From: Planctomycetaceae bacterium UBA4732
Lineage (GTDB): Bacteria; Planctomycetota; Planctomycetia; Gemmatales; Gemmataceae
Length of the DNA: 7,979 nt
Assembly: GCA_002404095.1 (NCBI GenBank)
Contig: DHJA01000277.1
Coordinates: 1 to 7,979 of the forward strand
Reading direction: 5' to 3'
In this document: one piece after another, positions 1 through 7,362 of the stretch
Layout of the letters: every line of letters begins with the position of its first letter
Position numbering within the stretch: position 1 is the first letter of the stretch
The notes under the pieces: generated by a model
Databases searched by the model: none
The model's input: the letters and a program-made list of their open reading frames with translations, nothing else
Told to the model about the DNA's origin: nothing
Translations under genes and position numbers: made by a program

Positions 1-165
1 CGTCGGACCACTTGGCCCGCTGACAGTTCCGGTCGGGCCGCTTGGCCCGCTGACTGTTCCAGTCGGGCCGCTCGGCCCGCTGACCGTTCCGGTCGGGCCG
101 CTCGGCCCGCTGACTGTTCCAGTCGGGCCGCTCGGCCCGCTGGGGCCGCTCGGCCCGCTCGGCCC
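1..165 (-). repeat. 30-bp in-frame tandem repeats coding for a Gly-Pro-Ser/Thr tract
   Basis: Four copies of 30 bp (1-30, 31-60, 61-90, 91-120) each encode GTVSGPSGPT. They are preceded in the protein by five GPS/GPT triplets (121-165), starting at residue 1455. The array meets the window edge, so its copy number is unknown. It resembles collagen-like Gly-X-Y sequence, but the Ser after GTV shifts the glycine phase every ten residues, so a continuous triple helix is doubtful; a stiff linker is the alternative. All copy-to-copy base changes I find are synonymous. Confidence 0.9.
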
Positions 166-3100
166 CTGCACCGTGAGACTGTATCCGACGCCGTGCGACG
201 GGTTGTACTGCTGGAGCCAGGCGCCGTTGGTGAGAGACGGTAGGTTGGCGGTGGCGAATTGGCCGAGGCTCACGCCGTCCAACAGCGCGAACGTATCGCC
301 GACCACGGGCGAGTAGTTATTGGGATTCAGCACGTTCACGGTTCCGTTGAGCGTCTCCGTCACGGTTTCGCTGAGCGGGTGCGCGCCGACCGCGTTGAGC
401 GAGTCATTAATGCCCGCGCCGAGAATACGCAGATTCAGCACCCCATTTATCGTCTGGGTAAAGGTTCCCAGCACGTTGGCGGACGAGCCGGACGAGCCGG
501 CGCTGATCGTCAGTTGGCTTGGGCCACCGGCCGATTTGGTCGTGACGGCGCCCGCATTGACGACATCCGCCGTGACGTTCCCGAAACCGGACAGCGCGGC
601 GCTGCTTTCGATCGTGTAACCATTGTCTGCCTCCAACGAGCCGCCGAGAAGGTTGACGTTGCCGCCCTGTTCGTCCAAGAAGCCTGTTACGGATAACCTG
701 GACATGAGGAGACTGGTGAGGCCGCCGGCCGTCTGCGTATAGTTGCCGACGACGGCGAGCGAACTCTCCTCGCCGACGTCCACTTCTCCGGCGTTGACCA
801 CGTTGCCATTGATCGTCCCGTCGCCGGCAAGGACCGCGTTGGCGCCGACGTTGACGCCATCCGCCGCCGTTAGGGAACCGCCGAATAGGTTCACGGCGCC
901 ACCCTGCTCGTCCACGACGCCGGAGACAGCCAAGGCGGAGTAGTCGGCCACATTCGTTAGGCCGTCGTATATCTGCGTGTAATCGCCGTCCACGAAAAGT
1001 GCGCCGTCTTGCGCGACGACCTCCCCGGCGTTGGTCACATCTCCGATGATCGCGCCGGGGCCGGACAGAACACCGGCCGACTCGACCCGCAGGCCGTCGG
1101 GCAGGTCGAGCGTTTGGCCAGCCAGATCGAGTTCGCCGCCCGTGATATTCACTGCTTCAATATTGACGAGGTGGGGGCCGATGACCACTCCCGCCGCGAC
1201 GATCACCTCATCGCTTCCCGCGCCCCCATCCAAAGCAAGCTGCAATTCAGGATCGGGGTTGTCCAGAATAATGGCGTCGTCGCCCGAACCGGTATTTAGG
1301 GCAACGTGACTTATTCCGTCGAGAAAGACGTTGAAATCCGCCAAGCGGCCCACGTCCAATATCTTGCCCACGAGCAAGTAGCTTTCTCCACCGCCATACC
1401 CCTGATCGTTGAACTGGACCGTGTCGGCTGAACTCGCGCCGTTTAGCTGCACGATTCCTTGTACATCGTCGAGCCTGTTGGCGTCGTTGCCAATGGCAAA
1501 GGTGTTCGCACCGGCGCCGCCGTCCACCGTCAGCGCCGTGCCGCTCAGATTGGAGAGGACTTGAGTTACCGAGCCGCCGGCGGCCATCTTCAGCTTGCGC
1601 TGTTTGATGTTAATGGTGTTAATCATCGGGCCGCCGTCGCGGCTGATGAAGGCCTTGGCCACGTGATAGAGGAACGGGCCGGTGTTGCCGCTGTCATCGA
1701 CGATAAGCAGATCGTTGCTGGTAGGATCGTCCTCGGCTGCGATAGTCAGTACGCCAAGAATGCCGTCAATTCGGTTAGGTAGGGGCGGGCCGCTCGCCAC
1801 CGTGATGGTATCCTCGCCGCTCGGGGAGTAAATCCGCGTCACGGCCGAGGTGGACAGGATGTTGACATTATTGGGGCCGGCGCCCGTGGCGAGGAAAAGG
1901 CTATCCAGTGCTGTGTACGAGAGGGCGAAGTCGTCGTCCCGAGTCACTGAACTGTTCGTTACGGTGTATGTGGGCGTGTTGACAGGAGTCGATCCGGTGT
2001 CGTCGATGTGGAGTGCGGCGGCGCCCGCGCCGCCGTTGACTATCAGTGCGCCCTGAATGTCATCCAAGCTGCTGCCGAGGGGGTCATTGGTGTTGCCGAC
2101 GTTGACGGTGGTGGCGTCCCCATTGCCCGTATATATGGTTGTGTCCGTTCCGTAGGCCGTCGCCATGACGTTGATTGTGTTGTCGTCGTCGCCGGCGTAG
2201 ACGTTGGTGTCGGTCCCTACCGCGGTACTTTGGATATTGATCGTGTTGCCGTAATTACCGGCCATGAGGTACAGGGTTTCCATGCCGCTGTAAGTGATGG
2301 CGGGGCCAGTATCTCGGGTCACGGTGCTAGACGTGATCGTGTAAGTGTGTCCGGCGAGCGGCTGTCCGGGATTTGTGCCTTGGTCGTAGAAGTAGAGATT
2401 ATCTTCGCCCCCACCGCCAATTAAAATCAGTTGGCCCCGCAGGCCGTCCAGGCTGCCGGAGGAGTCATTCGTGCTGCCGACGTTGACGGTGTCATTGCCG
2501 CCATTGGTGTGAATGTCGGTTGTGGCGTCAACGTCCGTACTCTGCACGTTGACCACATCATTAAATTGACTGGTAAAAAGGCCAACGGTGTTCTGATCGT
2601 AGTAGGTGATTGTGGGTTTATCCATACGTCGGATGCTGCTGCTTGTTACCGTGTATGTATGGCCCGCCGCGGCAGCCGAGTCATCAATATAGAGTCCGTC
2701 GTTGCCGTGGCCGCCATAAACGGTTACAGGTCCAGTGAGGTCGTCCAAGGAGGTGTTTTGGCCGTCTCCGATTATAACATCGTCGTTTCCTGAACCTTCA
2801 TAGATCGTGACGGGCCCGGTCGTCGCGCCTTGCGGATAGCTTGGAGGACCGCCCAGCCCAAGATTGCCGTCCAAGACGATGGTGTCGTTGTTGGCGGTCC
2901 CTGTGGCGTTGTTGGCGGTGCGGATGGTTAGCGACGTGATATTGGCCGCCGGAGCGGAATAGTATACCCCGGTATAGCTTGGAGAGTTTTGGTCGTAAAC
3001 ATACAGTTGAAGATTGTCCCCGACGCGGCTGGCGGTAATCGTGATATTGTCGTTGACTTGGTCCCGCCCAAGAACCTGGTAGTTCATGTCCAGGACGAGG

Positions 3101-4527
3101 TCATAGCTGCCGCCCGTGTAATTGGCCGAGGTTGGGATCATGGGCCTGATGAAATTGTCTTTGTACGGATAGACGTCCGTTTCCCCCGCGATATCGCCGA
3201 AGCTGGAATCAGGAAATGCGATAGGGTTCCCAAATAAATTATCCAGAGTTACGTAATCGGTCGCTGTCGTGGGAGGACGTGAGGTCGAAACATTGCTAGC
3301 CACAGCCGCGATTTTCCATAGGCCGTTATCCTGAATCAGCGCTGGTCCTCCAGAATCACCAAAGCCGATTAGTGCCTCGCCCGGCACACCTAAACTACCG
3401 AAGGAGCTATTGGCCGCAAATCCGCTGTCGAAGTCGGCTAGTAGGACGTTGGGCCTGTTCGGATCCTCCTGGTCGAATTGGTTCTGGCCAGAGGTCTTTC
3501 CCGCAATACCGTGCCCGCCGCCATAGAGCAGCCCTGTGAGTACCTGAGTAGCAGGGGCGCCCGCTGCCGCTGCCCCGGCCGTGACAGTGCCGAAAAGCAG
3601 GAGGTTTATCGTGACAGGAGTCGCTAGAGCTTGACTCCCCAGAGCGTTGATGAAACGGACATCCCAAATTGGGGTGTTGGCGTCCGGCTTGTACACAGCG
3701 ATGTTGAGTGGAGGGTTGGGGATTGCCAGTGACGGTAGGGAGAGGATGGTTAGCAGGCTTCCCAAGGCCGACGCAACCTTTTGGGGCGTTGCGCTTTCAG
3801 GTAGGGCCGCAGTCGTTTTGCCATTGAAGGTCAAGGTGAACATCGTGGTCGGAGTTGGATTCGTGAGCGTGATCTGCTGGACTTCATCATTCGTTTCGCC
3901 CGTAAGGCCGGTCCCCGTAACCCCATACCCCACGAACGTGACGGTAGGGGGAGGATCGTTAGGACCGCCACTGGGAAGAAGGTAGGTATTTGAGATTTGA
4001 TATCCGCTGTTGGGCCCGTAGTACGGTGCTACTAGCCGACCGGCCGCCTGGCCAGCCGCCGGCGTTTGGTCCGGCAGCGTTAGAATCGCCAAATCGTCGG
4101 TGTTAGTGGCCGCGTTATAGGTTGGATCGATTGTCTGGAATTGGTTTGTCCCACCGTTTGCCGGCACGTTGAGGGTGATATTGACCGGCAGCACGACACC
4201 CATTCCCACCCCGGGGTCATTTTGGCGGACCAAGTTGAAAGTAACCTGTTGGTTGACGTTCGCGGCCAGCACATGGGCCGCTGTGAGAATGTGGTTGTTG
4301 TCATATAACAAGGAACCGCTGCCGCTGAAATTGGCATCGGCAATCTTGACGACGCCATCGAAAGGGCCGCCGGGGGCCACGGAGACGCCTCCTACGACCA
4401 ACAATACGCGGGCTTCCAGCACCTCGAGTTCGAGGGGCGGTAGACGACGCTTTGAGCCGACGCTTCCCGCGCGACTACGGCCAAAGGTTTTAGCGCGGAG
4501 AATCTGAGTCAACCAATTCCACAGCAT
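1..4527 (-). CDS. Giant secreted serine protease / repeat surface protein, C-terminus cut by window edge
   Basis: One uninterrupted minus-strand frame of 1509 codons runs from the ATG at 4527-4525 off the left edge. An AAAGGAG ribosome binding site lies 6 nt upstream. Residues 32-43 hold LELEVLEARVLL, a variant of the LExLExRxLL motif found near the N-terminus of large planctomycete exported proteins; no classical signal peptide is seen. Residues about 55-425 are a trypsin-like (S1) protease domain: TAAH with His85, DLAIL with Asp145, GDSGGP with Ser392. Five Gly/Asp-rich beta repeats follow (about 580-1105), then passenger-like repeats (about 1142-1370), a beta domain, and from 1455 a Gly-Pro-Ser/Thr repeat tract. 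I saw no cysteine in the translation, which suits an extracellular protein. The family implies peptide hydrolysis outside the cell; the substrate is unknown. The gene follows two serpin genes on the same strand. Protease assignment is firm; the surface location is inferred. Confidence 0.9.
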   Translation of the reverse strand, partial: MLWNWLTQILRAKTFGRSRAGSVGSKRRLPPLELEVLEARVLLVVGGVSVAPGGPFDGVVKIADANFSGSGSLLYDNNHILTAAHVLAANVNQQVTFNLVRQNDPGVGMGVVLPVNITLNVPANGGTNQFQTIDPTYNAATNTDDLAILTLPDQTPAAGQAAGRLVAPYYGPNSGYQISNTYLLPSGGPNDPPPTVTFVGYGVTGTGLTGETNDEVQQITLTNPTPTTMFTLTFNGKTTAALPESATPQKVASALGSLLTILSLPSLAIPNPPLNIAVYKPDANTPIWDVRFINALGSQALATPVTINLLLFGTVTAGAAAAGAPATQVLTGLLYGGGHGIAGKTSGQNQFDQEDPNRPNVLLADFDSGFAANSSFGSLGVPGEALIGFGDSGGPALIQDNGLWKIAAVASNVSTSRPPTTATDYVTLDNLFGNPIAFPDSSFGDIAGETDVYPYKDNFIRPMIPTSANYTGGSYDLVLDMNYQVLGRDQVNDNITITASRVGDNLQLYVYDQNSPSYTGVYYSAPAANITSLTIRTANNATGTANNDTIVLDGNLGLGGPPSYPQGATTGPVTIYEGSGNDDVIIGDGQNTSLDDLTGPVTVYGGHGNDGLYIDDSAAAAGHTYTVTSSSIRRMDKPTITYYDQNTVGLFTSQFNDVVNVQSTDVDATTDIHTNGGNDTVNVGSTNDSSGSLDGLRGQLILIGGGGEDNLYFYDQGTNPGQPLAGHTYTITSSTVTRDTGPAITYSGMETLYLMAGNYGNTINIQSTAVGTDTNVYAGDDDNTINVMATAYGTDTTIYTGNGDATTVNVGNTNDPLGSSLDDIQGALIVNGGAGAAALHIDDTGSTPVNTPTYTVTNSSVTRDDDFALSYTALDSLFLATGAGPNNVNILSTSAVTRIYSPSGEDTITVASGPPLPNRIDGILGVLTIAAEDDPTSNDLLIVDDSGNTGPFLYHVAKAFISRDGGPMINTINIKQRKLKMAAGGSVTQVLSNLSGTALTVDGGAGANTFAIGNDANRLDDVQGIVQLNGASSADTVQFNDQGYGGGESYLLVGKILDVGRLADFNVFLDGISHVALNTGSGDDAIILDNPDPELQLALDGGAGSDEVIVAAGVVIGPHLVNIEAVNITGGELDLAGQTLDLPDGLRVESAGVLSGPGAIIGDVTNAGEVVAQDGALFVDGDYTQIYDGLTNVADYSALAVSGVVDEQGGAVNLFGGSLTAADGVNVGANAVLAGDGTINGNVVNAGEVDVGEESSLAVVGNYTQTAGGLTSLLMSRLSVTGFLDEQGGNVNLLGGSLEADNGYTIESSAALSGFGNVTADVVNAGAVTTKSAGGPSQLTISAGSSGSSANVLGTFTQTINGVLNLRILGAGINDSLNAVGAHPLSETVTETLNGTVNVLNPNNYSPVVGDTFALLDGVSLGQFATANLPSLTNGAWLQQYNPSHGVGYSLTVQGPSGPSGPSGPSGPTGTVSGPSGPTGTVSGPSGPTGTVSGPSGPTGTVSGPSGPT
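420..1104 (-). repeat. Autotransporter-passenger-like repeats, two full and one degenerate
   Basis: Unit 1 (871-1104, 78 residues) and unit 2 (634-870, 79 residues) share VxxxAVLxGxGxIxGxVxNAGEV, then a DYTQ/NYTQ strand, then LxVSGxxDEQGGxVNLxGGSL. A third unit (about 420-633) keeps the SAALSGFGNVTADVVNAG part and a TFTQT strand but has lost the DEQGG segment. The pattern matches passenger-associated repeats that form a right-handed beta-helix in bacterial surface adhesins. I see no autotransporter barrel in the window. Confidence 0.7.
1210..2790 (-). repeat. Five Gly/Asp-rich beta repeats in the giant protein
   Basis: Each unit begins with a GNDTVNVG-like strand. It continues with LDDIxG, VxGGxGxDxLxIDD, TYTVTSSSVTRD, then AITYxxLDTLxL and NTINIQSTAV. 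Unit starts are near residues 580, 677, 801, 904 and 1006 (bases 2790, 2499, 2127, 1818, 1512), so units run about 97-124 residues. The fifth is shorter and degenerate, ending in TGSGDDAIIL and GGAGSDEVIV. The GGxGxD pieces recall calcium-binding RTX nonapeptides, but they are isolated rather than in tandem rows, so a true RTX roll is not supported. Such repeats usually form an extended stalk in surface proteins; that role is inferred. Confidence 0.75.
3253..4365 (-). other. Trypsin-like serine protease domain with complete catalytic triad
   Basis: This is the N-terminal catalytic domain of the giant protein, residues about 55-425. The His motif TAAH is at residues 82-85 (His codon 4273-4275). 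The Asp motif TDDLAIL has Asp145 at 4093-4095. The Ser motif GDSGGP has Ser392 at 3352-3354. Asp145 and Ser392 are about 247 residues apart, far more than the roughly 90 in chymotrypsin, because an extra module sits between them. Counting back six residues from Ser392, the usual S1-pocket position is Leu386 rather than the Asp of trypsin, so Lys/Arg specificity cannot be assumed. That alignment is by eye and the loop may be shifted. Confidence 0.85.
3580..3885 (-). other. Beta-sandwich-like module inserted inside the protease domain
   Basis: Residues about 215-316 read DEVQQITLTNP, then FTLTFNGKTTAALPESATP, then QKVASALGSL, and end near TPVTINLL. This resembles a repeat module common in large planctomycete proteins, in which a TFNGQTT-like strand is followed by an ATAxxVQxAL-like helix. 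Here it occurs once and interrupts the protease between GYGVTGTGLTG (upstream) and GKTSGQNQFDQ (downstream), which look like adjacent parts of one protease surface. The module's function is unknown to me. The boundaries are approximate. Confidence 0.5.
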
Positions 4528-4533
4528 GTTAAA

Positions 4534-4540
4534 CTCCTTT
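4534..4540 (-). promoter_or_regulatory. Ribosome binding site of the giant protease gene
   Basis: On the minus strand AAAGGAG lies 6 nt before the ATG at 4527. It is the strongest Shine-Dalgarno match among the three minus-strand genes and fixes the start. It also implies that the gene is translated independently of serpin A upstream. Confidence 0.75.
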
Positions 4541-4604
4541 TGGGTTCACGAGACAGCACTGTGCCTACGCGATTTAGAAAGGATCGTTTGCTCCCAGAAC
4601 GCGA

Positions 4605-4619
4605 CTAGCGTCACGCTAG
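4605..4619. repeat. 15-bp inverted repeat at the end of serpin A
   Basis: CTAGCGT and ACGCTAG flank a single central base, with the serpin A stop codon inside one arm. A hairpin would need to open the centre and no U-run follows, so it is a poor terminator. It could be a protein-binding site or chance. Confidence 0.3.
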
Positions 4620-5944
4620 CCGCCCGGTCTAGTGACGCGACCGAGGAACAGGATGCTTCCGGTGTCACGGTCTCGTATGAGGAAAAGAAACGGATGGGCT
4701 ACATTAAAAACTACTCGAGGCCGCGGGCGGTAATGGAATGCCTTAACGGGCGTTACGGACGTGACCACCGCGGTGGCTGCCGCAGCCTTGGCGCCCTCCT
4801 CCGTTACTTCCACACGCGTTTGATGGATGGCCGCGGAAATGTGAAGGCATCCGTCACTTTGAAGCGCCTTGTCGCTGATCCCGGAAAAGTCGGCCCGCGG
4901 TTGCTCCGCCGGCTCATCCCGAAAGGCGAGCGGCATCCCTAGCGCGCGGAGTTCCTTGTCGAGTTGGAATTCGTCGGTCGCCCCGAATTTCGGCACGGTC
5001 ACGACGACTTCGTATTCCTTCAGCTTGGCCAGCCAGCCCTCTACCCCTAGCGCCGTCAAAGTTTTTTCGACTTCGGCCACGCTGTCGGCCGCTTGCGGCA
5101 GAATAATGACCATCGAAAAGTGATTGTCCTGGTAAGGCAATTCCAGAATCTGCACCCCATCCTCTTCGTGGTACTGGAAGACCGCCGTTAGGTGCATCAT
5201 GGGGACTTGAACACTCTCTCCGCTGGCGGTGCGGAAGGGCGCGTATTTCGTTTGGTCCGCGAAGAAGGGTATCGCCCAAAGCGATCGGAAGTAGATGGCG
5301 TTGACCAAGACAAGCCGGCTTTCCTTGCTTAGAACGCCTGGCTTGAGCAATTCCTGGACCATGTCTTGGGTCTTTTGCTCGACGCAATGATTGATCGTCT
5401 GCCGGGCGACTTCCCTGTCTTTGTCATTTGAGAAATCGACTTCCTGCATCTCGGCTTGGTAGTCGTCGCGCGTCAGGGCTAAGAAGTCGTCCCGGATGGG
5501 ATAGCCGCGTTGGCCCCACAGCGAGTTGGCGACGAGGAGTTGCCCGCCGTCGCGGTTGCCGGAACGCATCATTCGCGCCGAGAGGTCGGCGAAGGCGGGG
5601 TGCAGCCGCGCCGGTTTCAGGGGGAAGCGCAGCGTCTTCTCCATCTCGGCGGCGGTGTCGCCGCGCGCGCCGGCGTAGGTCATGGCCAGGGCGCTGGAGA
5701 TGCTGTAGGGCGAGAAGATGAGGTTGCCGTCCTGTTTGGCCAGCCGGGTGTAGAGGTCGAAGGCGAACTCGTTGTTGCCCCGCGCCAACGCCAGCACGTC
5801 GGGAGACGGGGCGACCTCCGGTTCATTATCACGAGGCGTGGTGGGTGGAGGCGAGTTCGCGGCGGTCCCGCTGTCCTTGTGACAGCCGGTGGAGCAAAGA
5901 GCGGTTAGCGATAAGAAGGCCAACAAGATTGCCAAACGGTTCAT
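4616..5944 (-). CDS. Serpin A, predicted lipoprotein serine-protease inhibitor
   Basis: The protein has 442 residues. Serpins trap serine (sometimes cysteine) proteases by offering a bait loop and forming a covalent complex. Residues 1-20 are an export signal ending in STG before Cys21; Cys at -4 makes the lipobox imperfect. A Pro/Thr-rich linker (about 22-48) leads to the serpin fold: NLIFSPYSISSALAMTYAGARGDT, NAIYFRSLW, LELPYQ, the hinge EEGAKAAAATA from Glu382, and HPFLFLIRD. The small-residue hinge is that of an inhibitory serpin. Counting 17 from Glu382 gives Thr398-Pro399 as P1-P1', an unlikely bond; Lys401-Ala402 is a candidate if the loop is long. The loop then runs RPRPRVV, unlike serpin B. 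The ATG at 5944 is preferred over the in-frame one at 5989 because GAGGAA lies 7 nt upstream and the signal peptide begins there. The gene lies 94 bp after serpin B and 88 bp before the protease gene. Confidence 0.9.
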   Translation of the reverse strand: MNRLAILLAFLSLTALCSTGCHKDSGTAANSPPPTTPRDNEPEVAPSPDVLALARGNNEFAFDLYTRLAKQDGNLIFSPYSISSALAMTYAGARGDTAAEMEKTLRFPLKPARLHPAFADLSARMMRSGNRDGGQLLVANSLWGQRGYPIRDDFLALTRDDYQAEMQEVDFSNDKDREVARQTINHCVEQKTQDMVQELLKPGVLSKESRLVLVNAIYFRSLWAIPFFADQTKYAPFRTASGESVQVPMMHLTAVFQYHEEDGVQILELPYQDNHFSMVIILPQAADSVAEVEKTLTALGVEGWLAKLKEYEVVVTVPKFGATDEFQLDKELRALGMPLAFRDEPAEQPRADFSGISDKALQSDGCLHISAAIHQTRVEVTEEGAKAAAATAVVTSVTPVKAFHYRPRPRVVFNVAHPFLFLIRDRDTGSILFLGRVTRPGG

Positions 5945-5951
5945 GGCGTCG

Positions 5952-5957
5952 TTCCTC
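5952..5957 (-). promoter_or_regulatory. Ribosome binding site deciding the serpin A start
   Basis: GAGGAA on the minus strand lies 7 nt before the ATG at 5944. It supports that start over the in-frame ATG 15 codons upstream. The rest of the 94-bp gap (5945-6038) holds no clear terminator and no convincing promoter. Confidence 0.65.
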
Positions 5958-6038
5958 GTGAGGGCGGCAGTTTTCCGTATCCTATCCAAGACGAAACTAC
6001 CGAGAAAAAGTTACCCAAATAAGTAAAACGTCGTTACT

Positions 6039-7358
6039 TCAGGAGACCGGCCTTGTGAAACGACCCCCGAACAGGACGGTTCCCGTAGCGCGATCGCGAA
6101 TCAAGAAAAGGAACGGATGTTCAGCCTTAAAGATTGCCCAAGGCGGCGGAAGGTGTAAAGATTGCGCCATCGATTCCGTCACGGCGGTAGCCGCCGCGGC
6201 TTTCGTGCCCTCCTCCGTAACCTCCACCCGGGCTTGATGCACGACTTTGGAGATATGCAAGCATCCATCGTGCTGAACCGCTTTGTCGCTGACGCCGGAA
6301 AAGTCCGCTCGCGGCTGCGCTTCTGGCCCCCCTTTAAAGGCGAGCGGCATTCCCATCGCGGGTAGCTCCTCGCCAAGCGGGAAGCCGCAGTTGGCGGTGA
6401 ACTTCGGCAGAGTTACGACGACTTCATATCCCTTGAGCTTGGCGAGCCATCCTTCCACCCGTCCCGCCGTCAAATCGTTCTCGACTTCGGCCATGCCGTC
6501 CCCCGCTTTCGGCAGGATCACGACCATCGACAAACGATTGCCCTGGTAGGGGAGTTCCAGGACTTGCACGCCGTCGCCTTCGTAGTACTGGAATTCGTCC
6601 GTCAGGTGCATCATCGGAACTTGTACGCTCTTGCCGACGGAAGCATGGAACGGCTCCTCTTTGGTCTTGTCGGCGGGGAACGGATGCGCCCAGAGCGACC
6701 GGAAGTAAATGGCGTTGACCAAGACGAGTTTGTTGTCCCTATCCAGGTTGTCCGGCTTGAGAAGTTCCTGGATCATGTCTTGGGTCTTTTGCTCGACCCA
6801 ATGGTTGATCGTCTGCCGGGCGACTTCTCTGTCGTCGTCATTTATGAAATCGACTTCCTTCATCTCGGCGTGGTAGTCGTCGCGCGTCAGGCTCAGAAAG
6901 TCGTCCCGGATGGGATAGCCGCGTTGGCCCCACAGCGAGTTGGCGACGAGGAGTTGGCCGCCATCGCGGTTGCCAGACCGCATCATTCGCGCCGAGAGGT
7001 CGGCGAAGGCGGGGTGCAGGCGCGCCGGTTTCAGAGCGAAGCGCAGCGTCTTCTCCATCTCGGCGGCGGTGTCGCCGCGGGCGCCGGCGTAGGTCATGGC
7101 CAGGGCGCTGGAGATGCTGTAAGGCGAGAAGATGAGGTTGCCGTCCTTTTTGGCCAGCCGGGCGTAGAGGTCGAAGGCGAACTCGTTGTTGCCCCGCGCC
7201 AACGCCAGCACGTCCGGAGACGGGGCGGCCTCCGGTTCATTATCGCCGGGCGTTGTAGGGGTGGACGGGTTCGCATTCGTCCCGGCATCCTTACGGCAGC
7301 CGGTCGAACCGAGGGCTGCCAAAGAGAGGAGCAGCAAAACGGCCGCGAAGCGATTCAT
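6039..7358 (-). CDS. Serpin B, predicted lipoprotein serine-protease inhibitor
   Basis: The protein has 439 residues and is a paralogue of serpin A, nearly identical in the N-terminal half. Residues 1-20 form a hydrophobic signal ending in GSTG before Cys21, which fits the lipobox pattern, so membrane anchoring facing the periplasm or outside is predicted. The serpin core starts near residue 49 and shows the SPYSISSALAM helix, NAIYFRSLW and FKAEHPFLFLIRD. The hinge EEGTKAAAATA starts at Glu382 and is of the inhibitory type. Counting gives Ala398-Gln399 as P1-P1', with Met397 or Leu401 as alternatives, so an elastase- or chymotrypsin-like target is more likely than a trypsin-like one. The frame stays open upstream to an ATG at 7856, but that extension overlaps unrelated plus-strand sequence and would bury the signal peptide. 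The start at 7358 has GGAAGGA 4 nt upstream. It is the first gene of the possible three-gene unit. Confidence 0.9.
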   Translation of the reverse strand: MNRFAAVLLLLSLAALGSTGCRKDAGTNANPSTPTTPGDNEPEAAPSPDVLALARGNNEFAFDLYARLAKKDGNLIFSPYSISSALAMTYAGARGDTAAEMEKTLRFALKPARLHPAFADLSARMMRSGNRDGGQLLVANSLWGQRGYPIRDDFLSLTRDDYHAEMKEVDFINDDDREVARQTINHWVEQKTQDMIQELLKPDNLDRDNKLVLVNAIYFRSLWAHPFPADKTKEEPFHASVGKSVQVPMMHLTDEFQYYEGDGVQVLELPYQGNRLSMVVILPKAGDGMAEVENDLTAGRVEGWLAKLKGYEVVVTLPKFTANCGFPLGEELPAMGMPLAFKGGPEAQPRADFSGVSDKAVQHDGCLHISKVVHQARVEVTEEGTKAAAATAVTESMAQSLHLPPPWAIFKAEHPFLFLIRDRATGTVLFGGRFTRPVS

Positions 7359-7362
7359 GGCG

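Noticed and set aside
1..165. CRISPR array
   Set aside because: The 30-bp units are contiguous with no spacers, in frame, and encode a regular peptide.
2088..2800. Classical RTX calcium-binding toxin repeats
   Set aside because: GGxGxD pieces occur once per 100-residue unit rather than as consecutive nonapeptides, and no type I secretion genes are in the window.
259..4507. Many plus-strand open frames, several over 100 codons
   Set aside because: They lie opposite one 1509-codon minus-strand frame with recognisable protease motifs and repeats. Their translations show no family features and change frame along the region, as expected for shadows in GC-rich DNA.
5945..5989. Serpin A start at 5989
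   Set aside because: It would add 15 charged residues before the signal peptide, and the start at 5944 has the better ribosome binding site.
6003..6038. Terminator after serpin B
   Set aside because: Only a 5-bp stem (AGTAA/TTACT) is present; it lacks a GC-rich stem, and the later T-rich stretch is not positioned behind a hairpin.
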